Notes: a model not told the origin generated them from the letters alone. Positions 1-5,990 are shown, numbered from the stretch's first letter. The stretch: DNA of 5,990 nt from Cellulomonadaceae bacterium (GCA_031283115.1 JAITCK010000171.1:1-5990); one strand, 5' to 3'. A program made the numbers and translations.

Positions 1-1083
1 GGACAGGCCGGACAGGACGGGGGCGTCGGCGCCGGGATAGCGAAACTCGACGTTGTCGAAGGTGATTTCTCCGCGCGGCCCTGCCCCATCAGCCAGGGCC
101 GTCAAAGGCTTGGGGCTGGCAGGTTCCATGACGGAAGATTCGGTGGTCAGCACGTCGTTAATGCGTTCGGCGGCCACCTCAGCGCGGGGAATCATAATCA
201 TCATCATGGTTGACATCATCACGGCCATGAGGATGTACATGAGGTAGGTGAGGAAGGCCGTCAAGGAGCCAATCTGCATGTCACCGGAGTCGATGCGGTG
301 GCCGCCAAACCAGATGACCGACACCGACGACAGGTTGATGATGAGCATGACCAGCGGGAAGGCCAAGGCCATAAGTTTGCCGGTGGCCAGTTGGGCGGTA
401 AACAAGGCCCCGTTGGCCTCATCAAACCGTTCCACTTCCCGCTTTTCACGGACAAAGGCCCGCACTACGCGCAGGCCGGTGATCTGCTCGCGCAACACCA
501 GGTTGATGGCGTCGATACGGGACTGCATGGACCGGAACCAGGGCAGCATTCGCCAAATAACTAGGCCCATCGAAATAGCCAACACGGGAACGATGACCAG
601 CAGCAGCAGGGACAACTCGGCATCCTCATAGAGGGCCATGATGATGCCGCCGATGAGCATGAGCGGGGCCATGACCATGATGGTGAAGGTCATCAGCACC
701 ACCATCTGCACCTGCTGCACATCGTTGGTGGTGCGGGTAATCAGCGACGGGGCACCAAACTTGCCCACCTCGCGGGCACTGAACCGCTGCACCGAATCGA
801 AGAGGTCATGCCGCAGGTCACGCCCGAAACTCATGGCGGCCCGCGCCCCCAACTTCACCGCGAAAATCGCGCAGACCACCTGGATGGCTGACACGGCCAG
901 CATCCAGCCGCCCACCCGGTAGATGTAGCCGATGTCGCCTTGGGTGACCCCCTGGTCGATGATGTCGGCGTTGAGGTTGGGCAGGTAGAGAGACCCCAAG
1001 GTTTGAACGAGTTGCAGAACCAACAGAACCGCAACCGCCCCCAGGTAGGGCCGCATATACCGCCGTGAAAGTGTGAACAGCAT
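1..1083 (-). CDS. ABC exporter half-transporter, permease-ATPase fusion (3' end cut by window)
   Basis: This is the N-terminal part (361 codons) of an ABC exporter with a fused transmembrane domain and ATPase. It is expected in the cytoplasmic membrane, exporting an unknown substrate using ATP. About six membrane segments are visible, near residues 13-34, 57-77, 128-150, 155-178, 240-262 and 272-298. Typical exporter coupling segments are present: SAREVGKFGAPSLITRTTND (102-121) and LREQITGLRVVRAFVREK (197-214). The ATPase domain begins at about residue 338 with ITFDNVEFRYPG, and the frame is open to base 1, so Walker A and later motifs lie outside. The sequence resembles actinobacterial exporters of the LmrCD/YheHI type, which usually work as heterodimers, so a partner gene may follow; that is inference. 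The ATG at 1083 has a weak AGG-containing site upstream. An in-frame ATG at 1101 would add MSQAGF but lacks a clear ribosome site. It lies 126 bp downstream of mdh on the same strand. Confidence 0.92.
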   Translation of the reverse strand, partial: MLFTLSRRYMRPYLGAVAVLLVLQLVQTLGSLYLPNLNADIIDQGVTQGDIGYIYRVGGWMLAVSAIQVVCAIFAVKLGARAAMSFGRDLRHDLFDSVQRFSAREVGKFGAPSLITRTTNDVQQVQMVVLMTFTIMVMAPLMLIGGIIMALYEDAELSLLLLVIVPVLAISMGLVIWRMLPWFRSMQSRIDAINLVLREQITGLRVVRAFVREKREVERFDEANGALFTAQLATGKLMALAFPLVMLIINLSSVSVIWFGGHRIDSGDMQIGSLTAFLTYLMYILMAVMMSTMMMIMIPRAEVAAERINDVLTTESSVMEPASPKPLTALADGAGPRGEITFDNVEFRYPGADAPVLSGLS

Positions 1084-1209
1084 GAATCCCGCCTGTGACA
1101 TCGTTGATTCGGTCTACAGTCGCAGTCTGCCTTGTGGACGCCCACCCCGCATCCGCTAACCCCGTGTGCGCCGTCATAGCGACGACAGCACGATCAGACA
1201 ACAGCAGCC

Positions 1210-2184
1210 TCAGATGAGACCCATGGCCTTGACCATTTCTCGTTCTTCGAGCAGGTCAGCGATGGAGGTGTCGATGTAGCGGCGAGACAGGGGGTCAATG
1301 TTGAGGCCTTCGACAACGGTCCAGCCGCTGCCGTCAGAGGTCACCGGCATGGAACACACCAGGCCGTCGGGGATGCCGTATTCGCCGGACGACCACACCC
1401 CTGCACTGGTCCAGTCGCCGGGGCGGGTGCCGCAGAACCAGTCGTACATGTGCTCTTTGGTAGCGAAGGCCGCCGACCCTTGCGATGACTGCCCCCGCAC
1501 CTCAATGATGGCCGAACCCCGGTTTGCTACCGACGGAATGAACTCCATCTCCAGCCACATGGTGTCCGCCGCATATTCGGCGCCGCTGCGCCCGCCCACC
1601 ACAGCGTGCGTGATGTCCGGGTACATGGTGGACGAATGGTTGCCCCAAATGGCCAGCCGGGACACCTCAGATGTGGGCACTCCGGCCCGGCGGGCCAACT
1701 GGAAGACTGCCCGGTTGTGGTCGAGGCGAGAAACCGCTGTGATCTGTTGTTTGGGTAGGTCGGGGGCATGATGGGCGAGAACGAGGGCGTTAGCGTTGAC
1801 CGGGTTTCCTACCACAACCACGCGCACGTCATCGGCGGCAGCCTCGCTGATAGCCCGTCCGTGCACAGCAAAAATGGAGGCGTTAGCAGCCAGTAGGTCA
1901 GCCCGTTCCATGCCTACGGTGCGTGGTTTCGCGCCGATGAGCACCCCAGCGTTAGCCCCCTCGAAGGCTCGGACAGGGTCGGACGTAATGTCGATGTCAC
2001 GCAGGAGGGGAAAACCGCAATCCTCCAACTCCATGACCACACCCTCGGTGGCGCGCATGGCTGACGGAATCTCCAGCAGCCGCAGGTTCACTGGCGTATC
2101 GGCACCAAACATGAGTCCGGCAGCCACACGGAAAAGCAGCGTGTACCCGATCTGCCCGGCAGCACCAGTGACCGTGACGGTCAT
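1210..2184 (-). CDS. mdh: Malate dehydrogenase (NAD-dependent, 324 aa)
   Basis: The enzyme oxidises malate to oxaloacetate with NAD in the cytoplasmic TCA cycle. The Rossmann motif TGAAGQIG is at residues 6-13. Glu38 in RLLEI fits NAD rather than NADP use. Substrate arginines are Arg88 and Arg94 (AKPR, MERADLL), with Asn127 in GNPVNANAL, the Asp155/Arg158 pair in RLDHNRA, and catalytic His183 in WGNHSS. The spacing between these residues matches the Thermus flavus-type dehydrogenase. The protein ends in GLI, as does the Mycobacterium tuberculosis enzyme (about 329 aa), so it is full length. The ATG at 2184 gives the family-like N-terminus MTVTVTGAAG but has no Shine-Dalgarno sequence and sits against a strong hairpin. 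An in-frame GTG at 2244 would add 20 residues and has a GAGAG element about 8 nt upstream. The identity is secure; the start is not. It is transcribed divergently from the aquaporin gene. Confidence 0.97.
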   Translation of the reverse strand: MTVTVTGAAGQIGYTLLFRVAAGLMFGADTPVNLRLLEIPSAMRATEGVVMELEDCGFPLLRDIDITSDPVRAFEGANAGVLIGAKPRTVGMERADLLAANASIFAVHGRAISEAAADDVRVVVVGNPVNANALVLAHHAPDLPKQQITAVSRLDHNRAVFQLARRAGVPTSEVSRLAIWGNHSSTMYPDITHAVVGGRSGAEYAADTMWLEMEFIPSVANRGSAIIEVRGQSSQGSAAFATKEHMYDWFCGTRPGDWTSAGVWSSGEYGIPDGLVCSMPVTSDGSGWTVVEGLNIDPLSRRYIDTSIADLLEEREMVKAMGLI

Positions 2185-2187
2185 CGG

Positions 2188-2218
2188 CCGCGCAGACGGA
2201 AAGGCGTCCGTCTCGCGG
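2188..2218 (-). promoter_or_regulatory. Strong hairpin immediately upstream of the mdh ATG
   Basis: Bases 2188-2192 plus 2194-2200 pair with 2207-2218, giving 12 base pairs with one bulged C at 2193 and a six-base loop at 2201-2206. On the mdh strand the stem ends only three bases before the ATG at 2184. If that ATG is used, the hairpin would cover the whole ribosome-binding region. If the GTG at 2244 is used, the hairpin lies inside the coding sequence. No polyU tract follows, so it is not an ordinary terminator. The stem is seen directly in the sequence; any regulatory role is inference. Confidence 0.45.
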
Positions 2219-2267
2219 ACGACATCGGGGGCAAGGATGCTCACAAGGGCAACTCTCGCCCACTTGG

Positions 2268-2273
2268 ACGGTA
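2268..2273 (-). promoter_or_regulatory. Possible -10 element for mdh
   Basis: On the minus strand this reads TACCGT, which fits the loose actinobacterial -10 pattern TANNNT. It lies about 24 bases before the GTG at 2244 and would give a short leader containing the GAGAG element. No convincing -35 hexamer is seen at the normal distance, so the call is tentative. Confidence 0.25.
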
Positions 2274-2393
2274 TTTCGCACCATCTTCTGGGCTGCGTGT
2301 CGTGCAACGTCCGCCACACGCGCTACCGCCTCACCCTGCCGCGCGGCTGCGATAGGTACAGTTCGCCCCGACCGATACATCGACTCACACCGT

Positions 2394-2399
2394 AAAGGA
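2394..2399 (+). promoter_or_regulatory. Ribosome binding site of the aquaporin gene
   Basis: AAAGGA lies five bases before the ATG at 2405, close to ideal spacing. It fixes the start of the aquaporin gene and so shows that its unusual 35-residue N-terminal extension is probably translated. Confidence 0.75.
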
Positions 2400-2404
2400 C
2401 TGAA

Positions 2405-3433
2405 ATGTCCCTCTTCAACGACGCACCACCCGTCGGCCTCGCCGACGTGTACGCCACCCCCGCCGACGACACCACCGACGTTCCCGGCACCGCCACACAC
2501 ACCCTGGCAGCCCGCCTGGGTGCCGAAGCCTTCGGCACCTTCATGATTGTGCTCGGCATCATCGGGGTCACCGCTTTCAACGCCCTCAACCAAAACTCCA
2601 CGCTTGTTGTCGCCCTGACGGCAGGCTTCATGCTGCTGGCCGCTGTCGCTACCGTCGGCGCCGTCTCGGGCGGCCACTTCAACCCGGCCGTCTCCCTGGG
2701 GGCCGCCGTCGCTGGCACCATCAAATGGGCCGACGCGGGCCTGTACGTGATCGCCCAGATTGTCGGAGGTATCGCTGCCGCCTTCATCACTTGGGCTGTT
2801 ATCCCCGCAACCTTCCCCACCCTGCTGGTCAACGCCCAAATGCTCACCGAAGAAACTCGCGGTGCAGTCATCGGCCTGGCCGCTAACGGGTTCGGTGCGC
2901 AATCCCCGCTGTCCGTGTCCACGCACGGAGCCTCCGAGTTCAGCCTCACCCACGCCCTGCTGCTGACCATCATCGTGTCCGGCATTTTTGTGGGCATCAT
3001 CTTGGGCGCCTCCCAGCGGGCCGCCATCAACGTAGCAGCCGCTGCAGACAGTGGTCGCGTCTCCCTGCCCTACTCCCCCGCCGTGGGCGGTGTCGCCCTG
3101 ACTGCCGTGTTCATCATCGCTTGGCCGGTGACCAACGGGGCCGTCAACCCGGCCTCTTCCATCGGTACCGCCATCTTCGCTGGCAGCGGGGATGTGTGGA
3201 GCCAGTTGTGGCTCTTTGTTGTCGCCCCGCTGGCCGGTGGCGTGCTGGCTGCCCTGTTTGTTCGTGCTTTCGGCCCCACCGACGTGGCGTCCGTAGACGG
3301 CGACTTCTTCTACGCCGTTGACGACGATGACGACTCCGATGAGGACGACTCCGATGAGGACATTGACCTTTCGGAGAACGCGGTTCAAAGCACCGCCGAC
3401 GTTCAGCCCTTCCTCGAAGGAAACGACGCCTAA
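2405..3433 (+). CDS. AqpZ-like aquaporin (MIP family) with altered pore filter and acidic tail, 342 aa
   Basis: This is a six-helix channel of the major intrinsic protein family in the cytoplasmic membrane, expected to pass water or small neutral solutes. Membrane segments lie near residues 38-59, 66-87, 110-132, 182-202, 225-242 and 265-287. The two half-helix motifs are SGGHFNPAVSLG (88-99) and VNPASSIGTAIF (247-258). ANGFGAQSP (160-168) matches the AqpZ subgroup. By alignment from memory to E. coli AqpZ (231 aa), filter positions Phe43, His174, Thr183 and Arg189 correspond to Ala73, Phe236, Gly245 and Ser251. The missing arginine is very unusual, so classical water selectivity is uncertain. 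The protein is also long: about 35 extra N-terminal residues and a tail of about 45, with an Asp/Glu/Ser run at 306-321. It is the only plus-strand gene here, and its start is set by AAAGGA. Family is sure; substrate is not. Confidence 0.92.
   Translation: MSLFNDAPPVGLADVYATPADDTTDVPGTATHTLAARLGAEAFGTFMIVLGIIGVTAFNALNQNSTLVVALTAGFMLLAAVATVGAVSGGHFNPAVSLGAAVAGTIKWADAGLYVIAQIVGGIAAAFITWAVIPATFPTLLVNAQMLTEETRGAVIGLAANGFGAQSPLSVSTHGASEFSLTHALLLTIIVSGIFVGIILGASQRAAINVAAAADSGRVSLPYSPAVGGVALTAVFIIAWPVTNGAVNPASSIGTAIFAGSGDVWSQLWLFVVAPLAGGVLAALFVRAFGPTDVASVDGDFFYAVDDDDDSDEDDSDEDIDLSENAVQSTADVQPFLEGNDA
3329..3358 (+). repeat. Perfect 15-bp tandem duplication in the aquaporin tail
   Basis: GACGACTCCGATGAG occurs twice in a row (3329-3343 and 3344-3358), in frame, encoding DDSDE twice at residues 309-318. 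It lengthens the acidic C-terminal tail. Perfect identity at the DNA level suggests a fairly recent duplication and possible length variation between strains. Confidence 0.85.
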
Positions 3434-3490
3434 CCTGCGTGTCAGTGCCGCCCCGCTGGGGGCGTACCACCTGCATGTGATGCACGTGAA

Positions 3491-3526
3491 AAGTGGCCCA
3501 CCCTCTGCTGTGAGGGTGGGCCACTT
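3491..3526. terminator. Bidirectional intrinsic-type terminator between convergent genes
   Basis: AAGTGGCCCACCCTC (3491-3505) pairs perfectly with 3512-3526 across a six-base loop (TGCTGT), a 15-bp stem rich in GC. It lies between the aquaporin stop (3433) and the DUF3017 stop (3590), which converge. On the minus strand the stem is followed by TTTT, a short U tract. On the plus strand only weak U content follows. It probably ends the purH-DUF3017 transcript and also the aquaporin transcript. Confidence 0.85.
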
Positions 3527-3589
3527 CCGTGTTCCTGCACGCTTCCGTCTCACCTTTGACTGTTTCGCTCTCGCAGACTTTCGTGCCTG

Positions 3590-3871
3590 CTACCCCAAGT
3601 CAGGCAGGGTCGCAGCCAGAAAAGCAATCCCCGCAGCCAAGGCGTAATACATGGTCACGTCGAGCACCCTGCCCCGCACCGCAATCCCCGCAGCCCGCGA
3701 AGCCGCCGGACCCAACAGCCGCCACGTGCCTGCCGCCGCACAGACCGCAGCGACAGCAAAAGCCGCCACCCGCGCAGAAACGAAAGCCCCCAACAGGGCT
3801 GTCACCAACACGCCCACCCCCACAAAAATGTAGGAGCGGCGCGGGTCAGGGCCAGTGTGCTGGATATCCAT
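3590..3871 (-). CDS. DUF3017-type small membrane protein (93 aa)
   Basis: This is a small hydrophobic protein of unknown function. It has a short polar N-terminus containing GPDPRRS (7-13), then about three membrane segments near residues 14-31, 34-52 and 72-88. RLLGP (51-55) and AVRGRVLDV (64-72) lie between the last two helices and resemble the conserved core of the actinobacterial DUF3017 family, which is commonly encoded near purH or folD and mdh. The ATG at 3871 follows the purH stop by only 12 bp, with no strong ribosome site, so translation is probably coupled to purH. The same transcript should end at the hairpin at 3491-3526. The family call rests on size, topology, motif and neighbourhood recognised from memory. 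No enzymatic motif is visible. Confidence 0.75.
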   Translation of the reverse strand: MDIQHTGPDPRRSYIFVGVGVLVTALLGAFVSARVAAFAVAAVCAAAGTWRLLGPAASRAAGIAVRGRVLDVTMYYALAAGIAFLAATLPDLG

Positions 3872-3883
3872 CAGGGTGCCCGT

Positions 3884-5521
3884 TTAGTGGGCGAAATGGC
3901 GGGTGCCGGTCAGATACATGGTGACACCTGCCGCGTTGGCGGCGTCGATGGCTTCGGCGTCACGGATGGACCCACCCGGTTGGACGACGGCTGTCACGCC
4001 TGCGTCGATAAGGACTTGCAGTCCGTCAGCGAAGGGGAAGAAGGCGTCAGAGGAGGCGACGGCCCCGCAGGCGCGTTCAACGCCGTCGGCCAGGCTGTTG
4101 GCCCGTTCGACGGCTAGGCGGCAAGAGTCCACACGGTTGACTTGACCCATACCGATGCCGACAGCAGCCCCGTCTTTGGCCAGCAGGATGGCGTTGGATT
4201 TGGCGGCCCGCACGGCCTTCCAGGCGAAGGCCAAGTCGGCCAGGGTGGCCTGGTCGGCCGGGGCGCCAGCGGCCAGGGTCCAGGTGGAGGGGTCGTCGCC
4301 GTTGGCCTGGAAGCGGTCGGCTTCTTGGACAAGCAGGCCACCAGAGATAGGTTTGGTTTCCACGGCGGCCCGTGGCGGCTGAGGCACCACCAGCAGGCGA
4401 AGGTTCTTTTTGGCTTGCAATACCGTGAGGGCGTCGTCGTCGAAGCCGGGGGCGACCACCACCTCCGTGAAGATGGGGGCAATCTGTTCTGCCGCCTGGC
4501 GGGTGATGGGCCGGTTGGCGGCGATAACGCCACCGTAGGCGGACACCGGGTCGGTGGCGTGGGCGCGGCGGTGGGCTTCCGCAATGTCGGCCCCCACGGC
4601 GATACCGCACGGGTTGGCGTGCTTGATAACAGCCACGGCGGGCTCCTCAAAGTCCCAGGCAGCCCGCCAGGCGGCGTCGGCGTCCTGGTAGTTGTTGTAG
4701 CTCATTTCTTTGCCGTGCACCTGGACGCCCTGGGCCAGGCCGGGAGCGCCGTCGTCATCCAGGTAGAGGGCGGCACCCTGGTGGGGGTTTTCGCCGTAGC
4801 GGAGCACAGCAGACCGGGTCCAGGTGGCCCCCCGCCAGGCCGGGAAGCCAGTGGCCTCCCCGTCAACGACATCGGTGGGGGCCAGGGTCGATGACATCCA
4901 GGTAGCCACCGCCACGTCATAGCTGGCCGTGTGGACAAACGCTTGCGCCGCGAGCGCCTTGCGCTGGGCGTAGGTAAAGCCGCCAGCAGCAACGGCAGCA
5001 GTAACGTCGCTGTAGCGGGCCGGGTCGACGACGATGGCCACCGAAGGGTGGTTTTTGGCGGCTGCCCGCACCATGGACGGCCCGCCAATGTCGATCTGTT
5101 CCACCTGGGTGGCCACGTCCACGCCCGCTTTGAGGGTGTCTGCGAAGGGGTAGAGGTTGACCACCACCAGTTCGAAGGGCTCAATGCCCAGGTCGGCTAG
5201 TTGGGTCAGGTGGTCGGCTTTACGGGAGTCGGCGAGAATCCCGGCGTGAACGCGGGGGTGCAGGGTTTTGACGCGGCCTTCCAGGCATTCGGGGAAGCCT
5301 GTCAAGGATTCGACGGGCGTCACTGGGATGCCCGCGTCGGCGATGGTCGAGGCCGTCGACCCGGTAGACACGAGTTCCACACCGGCCTCGTGCAGGGCCG
5401 CCGCCAGGTCAACCAGGCCGGTCTTGTCGAAAACGGACAGGAGGGCACGGCGGATGGGACGGCGGGCATCGTCGGCAAGTTCGACATCGGGGGCAGTGGA
5501 ATGAACCTGGGCGGCAGACAT
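3884..5521 (-). CDS. purH: Bifunctional AICAR transformylase / IMP cyclohydrolase (545 aa)
   Basis: The enzyme carries out the last two steps of purine synthesis in the cytoplasm. AICAR is formylated with 10-formyltetrahydrofolate, then FAICAR is closed to IMP. The N-terminal cyclohydrolase domain (about 22-165) shows [25 protein letters not shown] (82-96), VNLYPF (121-126) and [15 protein letters not shown] (143-157). Lys85, Tyr124, Asp144 and Lys156 correspond to the human active-site set. The transformylase domain follows, with RYGENPHQ (241-248), [11 protein letters not shown] (275-285), the catalytic pair Lys300-His301 in [16 protein letters not shown] (324-331), GQVNRVDS (459-466), [10 protein letters not shown] (491-500) and the C-terminal TGTRHFAH. 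Length is normal to slightly long because of about 22 extra N-terminal residues. AGGA lies 7 bases before the ATG at 5521, in the loop of a small hairpin. It is first in a two-gene unit with DUF3017. Confidence 0.98.
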   Translation of the reverse strand: MSAAQVHSTAPDVELADDARRPIRRALLSVFDKTGLVDLAAALHEAGVELVSTGSTASTIADAGIPVTPVESLTGFPECLEGRVKTLHPRVHAGILADSRKADHLTQLADLGIEPFELVVVNLYPFADTLKAGVDVATQVEQIDIGGPSMVRAAAKNHPSVAIVVDPARYSDVTAAVAAGGFTYAQRKALAAQAFVHTASYDVAVATWMSSTLAPTDVVDGEATGFPAWRGATWTRSAVLRYGENPHQGAALYLDDDGAPGLAQGVQVHGKEMSYNNYQDADAAWRAAWDFEEPAVAVIKHANPCGIAVGADIAEAHRRAHATDPVSAYGGVIAANRPITRQAAEQIAPIFTEVVVAPGFDDDALTVLQAKKNLRLLVVPQPPRAAVETKPISGGLLVQEADRFQANGDDPSTWTLAAGAPADQATLADLAFAWKAVRAAKSNAILLAKDGAAVGIGMGQVNRVDSCRLAVERANSLADGVERACGAVASSDAFFPFADGLQVLIDAGVTAVVQPGGSIRDAEAIDAANAAGVTMYLTGTRHFAH

Positions 5522-5539
5522 GGCCCCATCCTAGGGGCC
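5522..5539 (-). promoter_or_regulatory. Hairpin presenting the purH ribosome binding site in its loop
   Basis: On the purH strand, GGCCCC and GGGGCC form a six-pair GC-only stem around the loop TAGGAT, and the stem ends directly at the ATG. The loop carries the Shine-Dalgarno core AGGA, seven bases before the start codon. The stem would hide the bases between ribosome site and start, so it could limit or tune translation. The structure is visible; the function is inferred. Confidence 0.45.
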
Positions 5540-5652
5540 GCCACTCAGGCGTGCGAAATGTGGCTGACGTCACAGGATGCACAACAGGGTGACAAACCGC
5601 AGGGCGCCGCCGTGAAAAAGTCGCCAGTCTGCGTGCCCCTATGCTTGCGCCC
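5540..5652 (-). promoter_or_regulatory. Structured purH leader, no confirmed riboswitch
   Basis: The 181-bp gap before purH holds no gene I can support. On the minus strand GGGCGC (5647-5652) can pair with GCGCCC (5602-5607), and inside it CGCAG (5629-5633) with CTGCG (5598-5602); these two pairings overlap at base 5602 and may be alternatives. GACTGGCG (5622-5629) matches a core segment of ZTP (pfl) riboswitches, and CGCCTG (5546-5551) could make the long-range pairing. However, the second helix and the GGGAGC segment of that class are not found. A clear sigma-70 promoter is not seen either. Confidence 0.25.
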
Positions 5653-5672
5653 ACCGGACAACGCAGTCCGGT
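5653..5672 (-). terminator. Hairpin downstream of the partial membrane gene
   Basis: ACCGGAC (5653-5659) pairs with GTCCGGT (5666-5672) around a six-base loop. It lies 30 bases past the stop codon of the gene ending at 5703 and before purH. There is no U tract, so it may be a weak terminator, an mRNA 3' end, or part of the purH leader. Confidence 0.35.
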
Positions 5673-5702
5673 ACACCACCACTCGACTTCTTGACCACCC
5701 GA

Positions 5703-5990
5703 CTACTTGATGCCGATGCGGGCAGCAAGGGCGGCAGCCCGCTCACCCACAGGCAGCGGATCCATGCGCGGCGGACGGCGCACAATACGGGCAGTCACAA
5801 GAAAAACCAGCGCGCCAACCAACATCCACAAAGAAGTCCAGGCTGCAACAGCCACCGCATCAGCCCCCACCAGGCTGAGACGGCCAGCACCCACCGCGCC
5901 GGCAGCCACCCCTTGAGCAAACCCAGCGGTAAGCCCCGCTGTCGCGGCCGCCATCGGCGCCGCCACACACACGCTGCCCCACCGCACCCA
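5703..5990 (-). CDS. C-terminal end of a polytopic membrane protein, possibly DUF6350/PerM group (partial)
   Basis: The frame is open to the window edge, so only the last 95 codons plus stop are seen; a GTG at 5987 is in frame but is not needed as a start. The fragment is rich in Ala, Gly and Val. A hydrophobic stretch spans its first 33 or so residues, then comes the short segment GAGRLSLVGAD. A second strong membrane helix (about 42-68) is followed by a basic-to-mixed cytoplasmic tail, RRPPRMDPLPVGERAAALAA and four more residues. The pattern of a membrane segment, a G-GRL--VG loop, a final helix and a short tail resembles the end of DUF6350 proteins. One such gene, perM (Rv0955) of M. tuberculosis, lies just upstream of purN-purH. 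That positional match supports the call, but the sequence evidence is thin and another membrane family is possible. Confidence 0.5.
   Translation of the reverse strand, partial: WVRWGSVCVAAPMAAATAGLTAGFAQGVAAGAVGAGRLSLVGADAVAVAAWTSLWMLVGALVFLVTARIVRRPPRMDPLPVGERAAALAARIGIK

Noticed and set aside
1118..1130. AGTCGCAGTCTGC upstream of the exporter resembles AGTCGCCAGTCTGC (5619-5632) upstream of purH.
   Set aside because: The match needs a one-base gap, the distances to the two starts differ, and a match of this length is plausible by chance in 6 kb.
1163..1182. Weak imperfect hairpin between mdh and the exporter, a possible terminator.
   Set aside because: The stem is about six pairs including a G-U pair, with no U tract; not enough to call.
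818..1201. A minus-strand open frame overlapping the mdh-exporter gap and the 5' end of the exporter.
   Set aside because: It overlaps the real exporter frame, whose protein motifs are clear; its own translation has no family-like features.
2295..2321. Inverted repeat GCGTGT / ACACGC with 15-base spacer between the divergent genes, a possible operator.
   Set aside because: Short arms, wide spacer and no repeat elsewhere; not distinguishable from chance in GC-rich DNA.
3449..3464. Short hairpin CGCCCC/GGGGCG just after the aquaporin stop.
   Set aside because: Only six pairs with a tiny loop and no U tract; the 15-bp hairpin at 3491-3526 explains termination better.
1997..3553. A 518-codon open frame on the minus strand opposite the aquaporin and the 5' part of mdh.
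   Set aside because: The translation is low-complexity Gly/Asp/His/Val-rich with no domain. It overlaps two clear genes and is the usual antisense artefact of GC-rich codon use.
4142..4894. A long plus-strand open frame (250 codons) and other open frames opposite purH.
   Set aside because: They are antisense to a fully convincing purH with conserved motifs, have no recognisable domain and no ribosome site.
5565..5572. Perfect palindrome TGACGTCA in the purH leader.
   Set aside because: An isolated 8-bp palindrome with no extension or second copy is expected by chance.

Overview
The window reads as chromosomal DNA from a high-GC Gram-positive bacterium (Actinomycetota). The GC content is high and codons end mostly in G or C. 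The malate dehydrogenase is of the actinobacterial type, and purH lies beside a small DUF3017-type membrane protein with mdh close by, an arrangement familiar from actinobacteria. I cannot name the genus. There are six protein genes and no sign of an insertion sequence, CRISPR array, tRNA or rRNA. The gene set is mostly core metabolism.

Layout from left to right: (1) 1-1083, minus: the N-terminal 361 residues of an ABC exporter half-transporter that leaves the window just as its ATPase domain begins. (2) 1210-2184, minus: malate dehydrogenase (mdh), with a possible upstream GTG start at 2244. (3) 2185-2404: divergent intergenic region with a strong hairpin next to the mdh ATG. (4) 2405-3433, plus: an AqpZ-like aquaporin with altered filter residues and an acidic tail. 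(5) 3434-3589: convergent intergenic region with a bidirectional terminator. (6) 3590-3871, minus: DUF3017-type small membrane protein. (7) 3884-5521, minus: purH. (8) 5522-5702: structured purH leader. (9) 5703-5990, minus: C-terminal end of a hydrophobic protein, possibly of the DUF6350/PerM group.

Functionally, purH (last two steps of IMP synthesis) and the DUF3017 gene form a tight two-gene unit. mdh (TCA cycle) is read in the same direction further on, followed by the exporter. The aquaporin gene is the only one on the plus strand and sits between DUF3017 and mdh. It has its own ribosome binding site and shares a terminator with the purH unit.

The most unusual item is the aquaporin. Both NPA motifs are intact, but the nearly invariant arginine after the second NPA is serine, and the other three filter positions also differ from AqpZ. 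It also carries a highly acidic C-terminal tail containing a perfect 15-bp tandem duplication. Two leader structures, before mdh and before purH, deserve a check. I see no convincing evidence of a wholly new multi-gene system.
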